Of a stretch of 64,000 bases of DNA, positions 43,791-54,999 are shown one piece after another. Within the stretch, counting starts at the first letter, position 1. Each line of letters opens with the position of its first letter. The translations under genes and the position numbers were made by a program. The stretch comes from Promerops cafer (taxonomy: Eukaryota; Chordata; Aves; Passeriformes; Nectariniidae). The stretch lies in NCBI GenBank assembly GCA_013398275.1, contig VZSE01002468.1, positions 1,463,825-1,527,824 on the forward strand, given 5' to 3'. The notes below the pieces were generated by a model that worked only from the letters and a program-made list of their open reading frames with translations, had not been told where the DNA came from and did not search any database.

Positions 43791-45475
43791 CTTGCAAAAA
43801 GAACAATGTAAACTGTGAGGGAGCTTTCCCTGGGACATGGAAGCCAGTGGTCTTCCCTCAAGTGAGCAGATTCTCATTCTCTGCCGAGGATGTATTTGTA
43901 CGACTTTAATTAGTTTGTGTTTGTACAGTATGAAAATCTAGGAGGCCCATGTTATTTAACATTAGGAAATATTGAAGAGCAGAGGATTTCCCTCCCTGCT
44001 GGTTATAAGCAGGGGTGTTATGCTGCTGGGAGGGAGCAGAATCAGAATTCAAAAAGGCGTGATGATGGATTTTTCTTTTTTAAACAAAGGAGTTTGGCAG
44101 ATCACACATAAGCACAGTTTAAGACCTGCGCCTTTTGGGGGTGGAACATGCACACTGGATAGGATGTCACCTGCAATGACACCTCTTAGACAACTTAATA
44201 CTACCCTCAGTGCCCATCTGTAGCCAGAACTGAGCAACCCAACTTGGGCACCTTGTGCTTCTACCAGGAAGGCAAAAAAGCAAAGCAACACCACAGGCTC
44301 CAACTAAAAGTCATTTTAATTCAGAACTGGGGAAGAGAAAAGTAAAGGCATATCCAGCTCTCAAACCTTTGCTTGCCCAGGGGTGCTCTGATCTGATGCA
44401 TTTCATAGTTAGCAGCATTAAGTCAGCACTTCTGGATCTCTGGAGAACTCTGATGGGTCACCAGCCTCTCAGTCCATCACAGCCATGCTCATTGCTGCTA
44501 TTATCTCCCTTTGCCTGTGTTTACATTTGCCATTTCCAAAGCCCTGTGTGCTACCATGAGCAGGAACATGGCCAGGCAGCAGCTGCCCCAGCACTGCAAT
44601 GAGTGAGCTTTGATAAGCACTAATGCCTTGGCTGCAGCCAGACAACAGAAGATGTAACCTGATTGCCTTTTGGGGGCCATGCTGAGGTTAAATCAAACAC
44701 AAATTTGTGTTGGACCAGGCAGAATATGCCTATCAGGGAACCAGACAGGGTGTACCTAGGTGGTGCACTGTAGGCAAACTTTGTGAAATTCTTGGATTAT
44801 TGAGGGGTGTCTGCCACAATGGGATTGTTTGAAATACAGCAGTATCCTTCTCCCCTGATTCATGCAGGTTCATATTCTGCACTGTGTGGTTTTAGTTCCT
44901 GTGCTCCTGACACACTAATTGCCATGGTCAGAGATGTTGCCATGCCCAACTCAATCTGCTTTTAAAGACAAGAAACTCACCTAATTCCATAATTCATCCT
45001 TGGGACCACACTCCACTTGCTTCCAAACATACACAGATTGATTGATCTTTTATAACAAGAGCTGAAGACATTCTAGTGTTAGGGGCTGAGGCCAGGGAGA
45101 AAAGATACTGCTCATACTAATAAACTGTAATTCTTTTCCCAGAATACCTGGGAAATTGCCTTTAGTAAATTTGAGAGACTAACCAATTTAGAAGAATAAA
45201 AATAATCATTACGGTTACAACAGTGACTGAGGGGGATTTAAAAAAAAAGTAAAAAAATCAAACCTTTCAGAGAAGCAGAAGGGGAAAGGGAAGCTTCTCC
45301 CAAAGATGTGGTTCACTTTTGTGCCTGTGCCATGCAGAAAGAAAAACAAGTCTGCTTTGTTCCTCCTCGAGCCAAGTCAAAGGGTGACGATGTAAAACAG
45401 AAGCGCAGGCTACGTTTTCCTGGATCCGAGGAAGACGTAAATGCATAAAATGTGATGGAAGAGCTTTGATTTTTA
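43791..45475. other. Intergenic, no gene seen
   Basis: Average composition, with some TAAT-type motifs at 44920-45000 and 45180-45240. Short open frames only. Confidence 0.6.
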
Positions 45476-45517
45476 TTCTTTCTTTCTTTCTTTTTTTTCC
45501 CCTCCCCTTTCTTTTTT
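45476..45517. repeat. 42-base pure pyrimidine tract
   Basis: TTTC repeats pass into CCCCTCCCC and then a T run, with no purine for 42 bases. Such tracts can form triplex (H-) DNA and are common near vertebrate regulatory regions. Confidence 0.9.
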
Positions 45518-45539
45518 ATATTTTTTTTTATTATTTCTC

Positions 45540-45720
45540 TCAGGAATGGTCTGACAGCCCCAGGCTGGAGTATGTGTCTCTCCCAACTACTCTGTCACCC
45601 AGGTAACCATGGAGACCATGACGATCGATTAGATGCCATCTGATCTCAACCTCATAAAAAAAGCCCCACGTGCACCCGCGCGCGCGCATACGCGCACGCA
45701 CTCACACAAAAAACAACCCA
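45540..45720. promoter_or_regulatory. Candidate regulatory element: RFX-like box, TAAT palindrome, CACGTG, Z-DNA run
   Basis: GTAACCATGGAGAC (45603-45616) fits the RFX X-box RYYNYYNNRRNRAC with one mismatch on either strand. GATTAGATG (45627-45635) and CATCTGATC (45637-45645) form an imperfect palindrome. CACGTG lies at 45667-45672, followed at 45677-45701 by 25 bases of strict purine-pyrimidine alternation. The CpG density is unusual for the surroundings. No downstream transcript can be recognised. Confidence 0.45.
45677..45701. repeat. Alternating CG/CA tract, strong Z-DNA candidate
   Basis: Every step from 45677 to 45701 alternates pyrimidine and purine, most of them CG, with one TA step inside. 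CG repeats of this length are among the best Z-forming sequences. Confidence 0.85.
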
Positions 45721-45879
45721 GGCAGCAGATGGCAACCAGGCCACTAGACCTGTCTCCAGAGAGAGCGAGCCGGGGAGAGGGACTGAGAGACACAGGCGGA
45801 GGGAGATCATGAGGGAACAGGGTGAAAAAAACAAAGACAGAAAAAGTGGGGAGGAGGGAGACAAAGAAGTGAAGAGATC

Positions 45880-45906
45880 AGGAGAAAGAAAGGAAGGAGG
45901 GAGAGG
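45880..45906. repeat. 27-base pure purine tract within a GA-rich region
   Basis: The run sits inside a longer purine-rich stretch (about 45755-45920). It is of opposite strand bias to the pyrimidine tract at 45476-45517. Confidence 0.85.
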
Positions 45907-48900
45907 TGAGAAGAGGGTCCACAGCTGCTGTGATTTCTGGGGGACTGCCTTGGGTAGAGCAGCAATAATTTACACTGCCTGCAAGTCTGTCCTGTTCTGA
46001 GGGTGGAGATTGAGGCTGAGAGAGATCAAGGAATAGAAGTATAAAAATACCAGGTCAAATCCAAGGGAAAGCCCATGGAAGTACGGTAAATATGCCTTTG
46101 TGCACTTCTTCCCCTGCAACAGCTGACCCCTCCTTGCAATCGGTCAGGCCAGACAAGGTCTCTCTGTAAGGATGTGAGAAGGGCTCTAAACAGAAATCAG
46201 AGCTTCTCACCCCTCCCCAGGCCAGAGTGGGTACAATCCAGCACCAGCTCCATGCCACCAAGAGGACTGCAGCTACCCTCTGGACATCTTATGGGGATGT
46301 GAGAGATGGAGCCAGAGGAGCTGCCTCACCTACAGGTTACCTCTGAGGACCTGGGCACTGTCTGGACATTCTCACTAGCCTGGAGGTGACTGGCAGAGAC
46401 AAAACTGCTGAAATCCTTCACAGCAGGAACTCCTATGTCTGTACGCTTACAAAAACTGGGTCTCTCCATCTGGTGAAGGCCCCTGTGGAAATGCCAAATA
46501 ACCAAAGAAATTGCAAAGTGGTCTTGAAATTGTAGGACAAATGATTGGATTGAGATCTCAACAGGGTCTCAGAAAAAATATTGGTGTTTGTACCATCACT
46601 TTGGTAGGGAGATACCAAAACGAGACAGGTTAGAGCCTCTCTGAGATCTTACAGCAAGGGTGTCCATTTTTTTCTGCTGCTGTCAGTTGTAGAAGAAATG
46701 GAAATTCCTTTTCAGTATGAACTGTTTTGAACTGATTTGAAAATAAATAGGCCCAGCATGGAGAAGCAAGGTACAAGGTGCAGAATCTCAGCTCGGGAGA
46801 AGGCCAGACCTATGTGTGTGACTTGCATGGGCCTCTTCTGGAAGCTAGGGGTGGGATTAATGTGATCAGTGCTGAGCATCTCCATCTCCAGTCATCAGTC
46901 TGAACTACTCTTACTGGGGAGAAACAGGTCCTTCTGGTGAGTATTTCACCTCCCTCTACCACAAACATCGAAAATAGGCGAGATGTGTCACATCATCATC
47001 ATGTCTTCTTTTCTCCAGTGAGTGTAAAGGGAGCCAGGAGGAGCTACCTCAGATGAAGTGGGGACATAAGAAGTTAACAGAGATAAATCCCACTCCAGGT
47101 GTGTCAATGGCACCAAGACTCCTGCTAAATAGCTCATCTTTATCCCTTCCATGGTTCTTTTACAGACACACATGAAATCACATCTCAGCAAATGGGAGTT
47201 GGTCCCTAGGGATCCCTTCCCAGGATGCTTGTCAAGAATGGTGAGGATGATACCTTCATTGTAAGGACATTGTCAGGTGAGGAAAATGGCTCATGTTCAA
47301 GACATGGGTACTCAGGTGACTTTGAAAATTGCTCTTGGGAACAGTGGACAGCTTGAAAATTTGGTAACTGCCAGCACCTGAATTAACCATATCTAGTTTA
47401 AATAGCAAAATGACAATCATCCTTTCCTAAATATGGTACCTGTCTGATGTTGGGGGAGGCAGGAGAGGGCAAGGGACTGATGGTTGTCTGAAGTGGGGCT
47501 TCTTTGAGACCAGCTCTCAAGAAGGTGTTAATCTGCCCCTACTTTAAGCAGTGGGTAGAGGACCAGATCCGTATTCATGCTCCGTAAAGATTAGTCATGT
47601 GCATGATCTCTCTTTCCTGGAGTTTTGTGGAACATTCGAAAGAGGATATTGACCCCACTGATACCTAACGTTACTTCATAGATTGACCCTTACTCTAGTT
47701 GACACAACAATCCAAACTTCAGCGAAGAAAAATAACCATGAGCATTATCAAATTCAGAGAATAGTTCTGCAAATCCTGAAGATGGCCTACAGCTCAAATC
47801 CTTATTTTCAGAAATTTCCGATTTCCTGGTTTCTTCTCTGAATAAGTCCTTTTAAAAGAAAGGTTTATTTACCTATCCTCAAGCAAACATAGAAAGGAAG
47901 CAAATCAGAAAGCCAAGAAGATATTGGAGATGGTGAACTACAGCTCTGAAAGTATTTTTTTCTAGATGCCTTCAAAGAAGATGAAGACACTAAGTCATCT
48001 TCTATTCTCAGCCACCCCTGTAAAAAGTCACATGGAATATTTCTGCAACGATAAAGTTGCTCTGATTTGCAATGAAGAAACTGAAAAGGCAACATAACAA
48101 GTCATGGCAGTCTGATCAGGTCTAATGTAATCCCCCTGACCACACTGGTTATTCCTCTAAACCTTACTCATTCCCCAGAAGTGTCCTGCATCTCTCTAAG
48201 GCAGTGACACTGGATTAGTGTCACTATCTGAGGCACAAAATTGCCCTAAGAAGGCTAAGAGTCCAGCTATCGTGTGTGGGATGGTTGAAATGAACAGAAA
48301 CTGGATCACACATGCAAAAAGAGCTGAGTTCTGGGACTGTTAGAGCAGTGTCATGTCTAAAGGCAAGTATTGTTTCAGATAAAATTTGTTCTATTTACTC
48401 GTTTAAAAGCAGAATGTTCTATGACCTTATATGACCAGAATGACAACACCCCTAAACATCAGTGTCTCTGTCTACTTTTCAGTCTTCCTGTTCTCCTGCA
48501 AGAATTTGAATAGTGTTTGGTGTTTAAACAAGTTTGGTACTCATGGCCAGCTCCCACGACATTTTTTTTCTGGGACAACAAGTCCAAAACCTATGACAGA
48601 ATTGATGGTTCTGGTTCTGCTGAGAGTCCACTAGGAGCTCATATCAAACTTCCTAGCTCTCCACTACCTTTCCCATATTGTGTCAACTGATGTAGCTTAA
48701 GAGAAGTACCACTGCATTGATCATACAGTAAGAGATGCTTAAAGGCTCCCCACCAGCAGCAAAGATAGATGTAAAACGTAAAGGGGAAGCGTAGCATCAG
48801 GTTGGGTATAAGTTGGCAGGGAGCAGCTTGTTCAAACATTTGCTAATTACCAATGCATCTATCTCCCAGCAGAACTGAGTATTTGTTAGCCTCAGGTCTG

Positions 48901-50625
48901 GAGGGCAACATTAGTACTGCAGTGTTTTCTCACTGGGCTATCACACTGAGAGGTGGCAACGTGTGATACGGCATTTTTAAGCTAATGATCCTGAATCTCA
49001 CTTGATTCATGAACAAATACGAAAACCGGCTCACTTCCACCACGGAGATACTTCAAGAGGAACAGGAACTGGGCAATGGGCTGAATTTGGTCTGTTGGAT
49101 TGACAGGGTTTTGCTTGACAGTTTCTCCTGCCTGACGAAAGATTACTGAGGTTCTCTGTTTGGAACAAATGACCAGAGCATTACCCAGGGAATTTTCTGA
49201 AATACACGGTAATGGAAATCAATATCCCATAATGAGGTGACACAGGAGTACAAGAAAACTGGCATGTTTGGTGTCTGAGAGAAATTCTGAGTAGTTGATT
49301 TCTCTTTTTTGGCTAAATTGTTGTGGATTATGTGGTCATATCCATAGGAACAGAGCACAGAACATCTTGGTTTGGGTGACCATAGTTAAGTTCCAAAAAA
49401 TGAAGACACACTGAAACAAATAGGGCCTTATCTTCAGAGCTCCTGTACATCCATAAATTCTCTAGCCTTAGCTGCTGTGGGAGATAAATGACACTTTTAT
49501 TTAGATGTTAAGATCTGAGATTAATTTTATTCACTCAGGTATAAAAATGTGAGCCACTGTGCTTGGATAGGTAATTAACAGTGCTTGTGAGGATTCTTCT
49601 TGAAATGGCTCCCATGATGGCCCTCATCAAACAGAGCTCTCTGTTCTTGCTCTTTAGATAATATTTTCCCATTGGTTAAACTGGGAAAGGTAGCAGATTT
49701 CTCTCACAAGAAAATACGTCCCTACAGCCTGTTATCACCTGCCCTTGTTTCCAAGAGTCCTATCAGCCAGCCTGCAAGCCATAAGGCTTTTTCTCCCTTC
49801 AGTGGAGGTAATGCACCTTCCACTTTTATTTCTTTTTTTCTTTTTTTCTTTTTTTTCCATTTCAGCCAAACTCCATGTTTTCCCATAAATTTGCATCCTG
49901 ATCTTGCAGCTCATTTTCTGTCTGCACACTTAGCCCACTTACCTCAAGAGACTGTGGCCCACTCCAGCCTCTCCTATGACAAGAACCACTGGCATATTCA
50001 AATTTCTCAGAGCTTTTCTAAGTCTTATTTAACCAACAAGGCAAGAAAAGTATTATTACTTCATCCTCTGGCTCTCAAACTCAAAAGCATTGGCTCACTA
50101 TGGAGTACAAGCACAGATACAATTTAAGTATCTCCAAAATGGTCTTTTTGCCTAGTGAACTAATTGTAAATGCCTGATTTCCACAGACACAAGAGCAAAC
50201 TACAAGGAGAAACTGAAGAACAATAGAAATAACTCTAAATTTGAGCAGAACAGTTTTATTTTGAGGAAAGAGCATGGGAGGAGCAGCTTTTGGCAGCAAC
50301 CAGTGGAGCGCAGAGACTGATTATTCACAAGAGCAAGGAAAGTATTGTGGGACTGCATTAAGGAGTAAAACAAGAAGGCATACAGGACATAAGAGAAGGA
50401 AAATGTGATCTGGACCTGTAAATACAGAGGTTGCCAGTGAGCCTGTGGCCGCTCCCACAGGCCTGAATCACGATGTGTGAAAGAGTGGTGAGCACAGTCC
50501 AATGCCAGTGAAGGACTCTTCTGGCCCATACAGCTTAGTGTCACAGTGTCACTTGTGAGAAGTGTAAGAATCCATTAGCTTCCTGGGAAAACCACTCCTG
50601 CTAGTGCTTCCTGGAAGAACATGGT
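45907..50625. other. Intergenic, no gene seen
   Basis: Short open frames only. The longest is 151 codons on the plus strand at 49672-50127, crossing a T-rich tract (49829-49858), which makes it phenylalanine-rich; it is unrecognised and I do not regard it as coding. No mobile element is recognised. Confidence 0.6.
49829..49858. repeat. 30-base T-rich pyrimidine tract
   Basis: T runs are separated by single C. Confidence 0.85.
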
Positions 50626-50685
50626 GGAATGGAATGGAATGGAATGGAATGGAATGGAATGGAATGGAATGGAATGGAATGGAAT
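50626..50685. repeat. (GGAAT)12 perfect pentamer array
   Basis: Twelve uninterrupted GGAAT units, flanked by GGT on both sides. The unit is the same pentamer as human satellites II/III. Read continuously it contains GGAATG, the TEAD (MCAT) core, every five bases, and repeated GAA steps of the kind bound by HSF1. The lack of any mismatch suggests recent expansion. Confidence 0.97.
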
Positions 50686-51714
50686 GGTACTAAAATGCTT
50701 CTAAGTGTCTGAAGGATGCCACTGGTTGATGTAGCTCAAATAGTGGCAAATCAGACAGGCTGTAGAACATGCATATCCTCCGTGGGTTGGACACAGGGTG
50801 AGGTGCTGGAGAAGGTCTCCTGAAGCACATTTTGAGTGTATGAGAGCTGCTGGTAGATGGAAAAGCCTTCCATGGGACACAGAAGTCCTGTGGCTGGAGT
50901 ATTTAAAAGCAGGCAAAACAGTAATAGAGGTATGATCCTTTATAAGCATATGACGGGAGAAAAACGGAGCAGAGGGGACCTCACAAATCTTTTCCATCTC
51001 TAGTTTCATAAGCCCATTTCCTATTTTGTTTTACCCTATGCCCTGAATGTCATATACTTAAAGAACTTGGCAGAAGGGTGACCCTACCAATATTTGTAAG
51101 ATGTCACACCTATGTCTGGTGTAAAAAATAATGACACCAGTGCTAGTAATAGTGTGCACTGGGGGCTCTGGGACACCCAAACTCTGGGCCAGAAGAAGTG
51201 GGACTTGGTAAAACCATTATTAGTGAGTCTTCAGCCCAGACTGTTCTTCTGAAACATGGAGGGCAACAAATGCTGGTGCCTGAGTTTTGCTTCTGGGCCT
51301 GGGTGGTTTTGTGCCCTTGCTAATGAATCTATTTAGACTTCTTTAGGTCTCTGTACTTGCTCAGCCACCCTGTTTTTACTACAGAAGGCCTTAGGCTAAA
51401 GAGCAAGAGAGCCACTCGCTCTCAGCTGCTCAAGATGAGGTAAATTCACCAATTTCAAGCCCTTATAGGTTTGCTTGCCTATTGACTGGCCACAGCTATT
51501 GAGATCAGCCATAAAACTTGTCTTTAGAACCTAACTTTTCAATACCACAAGTCCTAAGTTTTGTTTCCATCTCAAGTCAAAAATCATGCAGAATTCCTAA
51601 GTGTGAATAATTTATATTAGGGGATGGTGTGGCAACCACTTAGATTAACACACAGATAAATTCACCACCCTCAAGGATGCTCAAAGCTCAACATGACCTG
51701 ATCTTACTGCTAGG

Positions 51715-51758
51715 AACCTTTTTTCTTTTTCCATTTTTTTCCTTTTTTTTTTTTTTTA
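51715..51758. repeat. T-rich tract
   Basis: Contains a T16 run (51743-51758), with shorter T runs before it. Confidence 0.85.
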
Positions 51759-52497
51759 GTAATTTCACCTTACTCTTTTCCTACTCCTTTCTTCTTTCCT
51801 TCCTTTTCGTACCTTTTCTTACCATTTACCTCCTTGCAGTACAGTCTCCTCTTCTTAGAACAAAGGCCTGTACAGAGCAGGATTCAGACAAGATGACCTG
51901 GAGTGGGCAGTCATGGCTACCAGACCAATTTCAGACCATGCTTAGCCCAACAACTCTCTTCCTCATGCAGCTTTTTGTCAAGGCTTGCTCTGGATTTGAT
52001 TCCCCCCAGCCTTCAGGACTGCATCCTGCCAGTTTGATATAGTGCAATGCCAATTATTTTAGCTGTGACATGTGAGGATAAAGTTGTGGGGGAGGAGGCT
52101 GAATAAGTCCCTGAGAAATCACAGTGGCCAGATCTTCAGGAGCTCTGAAGAAACTAATTCCCTTCAAAATCAATACTGCAATGCCATTGAGAAATCAAAG
52201 CAATGCACTTGAGTGAGAGCAGAGCTGAATATACCCATGAACAAGTGTCCTGATCACACACACACACCACGGTGCCTGATCCCCTCTCCCTTGCAATATT
52301 GCAAGTCAGAAAAAAATTAATTGCAGTCCACAGGGCAGTGCAATCATAAAGCATGAGTAAATGAGTGGAGAATCAGGGCCGATAAAAATACACTCCCAGT
52401 GATGGAAACATTCTTTGCCAGCCCATTTTTTTCCTCGTCCATTTTTTGTCTTCTCCTCTTCATGCTTAACTTCACTTCTCAGGCTTCCCAGCACTAT

Positions 52498-52528
52498 GAT
52501 TATTATTATCGCTATTATTATTATCATT
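52498..52528. repeat. (ATT)n imperfect microsatellite
   Basis: ATT units interrupted by ATC and GCT. Confidence 0.85.
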
Positions 52529-52675
52529 GTTGCTTTGTGGGCTGAGAGTTGCAGATCTCAAAAATAAAGCAGATGTCAGCAGCTCTGAAGGATCCTATTC
52601 TATTACACAGCAGAACAAATGAGTATGTCAAGGAAGGGCTTTCCAATCTAACAAGAAAACAGCACAAACAGACAC

Positions 52676-52695
52676 TAAATAAATAAATAAATAAA
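52676..52695. repeat. (TAAA)5 microsatellite
   Basis: Five perfect TAAA units. Confidence 0.93.
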
Positions 52696-54703
52696 CCCTG
52701 CGGGGACAGGCAGACTAGTTCTGATTAGATATTATGCTAACATGATGCCTACTTTCTACGCTAACAGTGTTTTAATACATTTAAATGATACTGGGGAAAT
52801 AAGTCATGAAATAGGAGAAGAAGTCTTCATGTCAGAAATGATTAAAATTATCCAAGGGGGCCAGACTGCTTCTCTCATGGAAACGTGGCTCATGGTGTGG
52901 GATTATGAATGTAGCCCAAACAGTATTTACATAGTGTGCCTGACTCCATCTCATTACCTTTGCCAATGATTGCTTTTCCTGGCTGCTGGAAGAGCAGTCC
53001 AGCTGGTGAGGGGGAGCCCAGCACCAATGTCTGCACCATGGCAAAGTCTCAGTCTCTGCTGAGGCTCTGGGATGCCTCTGGGTTTTACAGGGATATGCCA
53101 CAGGGAAATGCCCGAGCAGCCATAAGAGGGACCGGAGCCAGCTGCCACATTGGTGCCCCTGCTTCATGCTTGCAGCAGGTGCAGGCCCACCTCCTGCTTT
53201 CCTGCAAATGGATCATGAGCCAGGCTGAGCTTTTTGGGAAGGCATGTTTCCAGAGCCAGGCTGCATTCCTTAAAGTAGTCTCTGTCCAAACTTTCTGAGC
53301 AGGGGCAAAACCAAGCCTTGCCTGACTCAACCTGTAGCCTTTAATCTATCTCTCCTCCCCAGCTACCCGCCCATGCTCCCCCATTTCACAAAAAGGGATA
53401 TCTCTTTTCTCTTGAGGGTTTTGCATAAAGAGCCTGAATATACTTGTCAAGCTCCATGTAGCAATGTTAATTTTGCTGGTGAAACTGCAGCCTTGGAAGA
53501 CCCTCCATCTCCCGAGTCTTTGCAGCCCTAGTAAATGGCTATTTATTAGCTGCAGTCCATAATTTGCTTCCTTCTGTGACCCATCCTGTAATTTTCCTTG
53601 AGATGACAAGCTCTGAATGAAAAGCATACTCATTTTCCAGCTGTAGCATATAAAATATAGATATGGTGATGAAATCTTGAATCCATCAAAAAAGCAGAGA
53701 CTTTTCCTTTTAGAACCTAAGACTCTAAGGACCCAGGGCTGGGCTGGAGCCTCCATACCCTGCAAGCTGCAGTCTGCTCAAGCACAGAGCAGTGATACTG
53801 ATCTCAATTACCAGTAACTTGATTCACTCTAGTGCTCTGACAGATGAGCTTTGATGAGCCCCACAGTAGCAGTTTAAGAACTTCCTGGTGACCCTCCTCC
53901 CATTACTCCCTTTGCAGAATTGGCAGATGGGAATGTGCATCCTCCTGTGGCTCTGCCATGGCGAAGTTTGGTGCATTAGCTTAAAAGCACTGAGACACCA
54001 GATGATGAACTGGAGCTGCTGAGACTTTCCGTCACAGAGGCAATAACTTGTGGCTGGTGGAGGAGGCAGACAGCTGGATATGAAAGTAGCCTAAACTGCC
54101 ACAAAAAGACTGGCCAGTTCATCTGTCAACCCTAAGTGAGTGGTAAATCAAACTGCATTAGCTTCTGCTCAATTCTGCAGAGCAGCAGTTGTCAGGAAGT
54201 TCACATCCACTGCACAGAGGGGGACAACTCACAACTAAGTCCTCATTCTAAGAGACTCTGGAGAAAGTGAGCAGTGGAGAGACCTGAGAAAACCAGAAAA
54301 GGACTTCAAGACAGCCTAACGTTTAACATTCTTTCTTTAAACTTGGACCCTGAATACAAGCAAACTATGATCAATAGCAAGCAAGAGTATTTACAGTCTA
54401 AAACCAGCTCAGAGGTTTCATTTTTTCTGGAACCAAGGACTCAGAGATGCCATGCTTTGCAAATGACCCTATGGAGACTATAGCTACCACCAGTCTGTGG
54501 AATAATTCCCTTGGGAATGTTCTCCAAACACTGGGATCAGAAAATGACAGTATCAGTGCACCTGAGAGTGTGAGCTTATTTGGTTTAGCAGAGCACCATT
54601 AGTTACTGCTCTATCCTAAGCCACTTCGTGGAGGTAGGCAGGGGACTGTTCTGCATAAAAACTCCTGACATCTGAGTCTTGGTGAAGAAAGGTTTAAATT
54701 GGC

Positions 54704-54999
54704 TCATAGAATCATAGAATGGTTTGGGTTGGAAGGGACCTTAAAGGTCTCCTAGTTCCAGTGTCACCACCGTGGACAGGAACACCTTCCATTAGACCAG
54801 GTTGCTCAAAGCCCCATCCGATGTGACCCTGAACATTTCCAGGGATGGGACATCCACAGCTTCTCTGGGCAACCTGTGCCAGTGCCTCACCACCCTCAGC
54901 ATAAAGAATTGCTTTCTAATATCTAAACTTACCCTCTTTCATTTTTAAGCCATTGCCCCTTGTCCTGTCACTACACACCCTTGTAAAAAGTCCCTTTCC
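54704..54999 (-). mobile_element. CR1 LINE fragment, antisense, about 300 bases
   Basis: CATAGAATCATAGAATGG is followed by GGGTTGGAAGGGACCTTAAA, CTAGTTCCA, ACATTTCCAGGGATGG, TCTCTGGGCAACCTG, TTTCTAATATCTAAAC and CCTTGTCCTGTCACTACA, which is the reverse complement of the CR1 3' region. The 3' end lies at 54704 and the copy is 5'-truncated. Confidence 0.94.

Larger units (their letters stand above)
50686..54703. other. Intergenic, no gene seen
   Basis: It holds a T-rich tract at 51715-51758, an (ATT)n stretch at 52498-52528 and (TAAA)5 at 52676-52695. Minus-strand open frames up to 139 codons (53346-53765) match no family I know. Confidence 0.6.

Noticed and set aside
49672..50127. 151-codon plus-strand open frame
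   Set aside because: It crosses a T-rich simple tract and shows no domain or similarity to known proteins.
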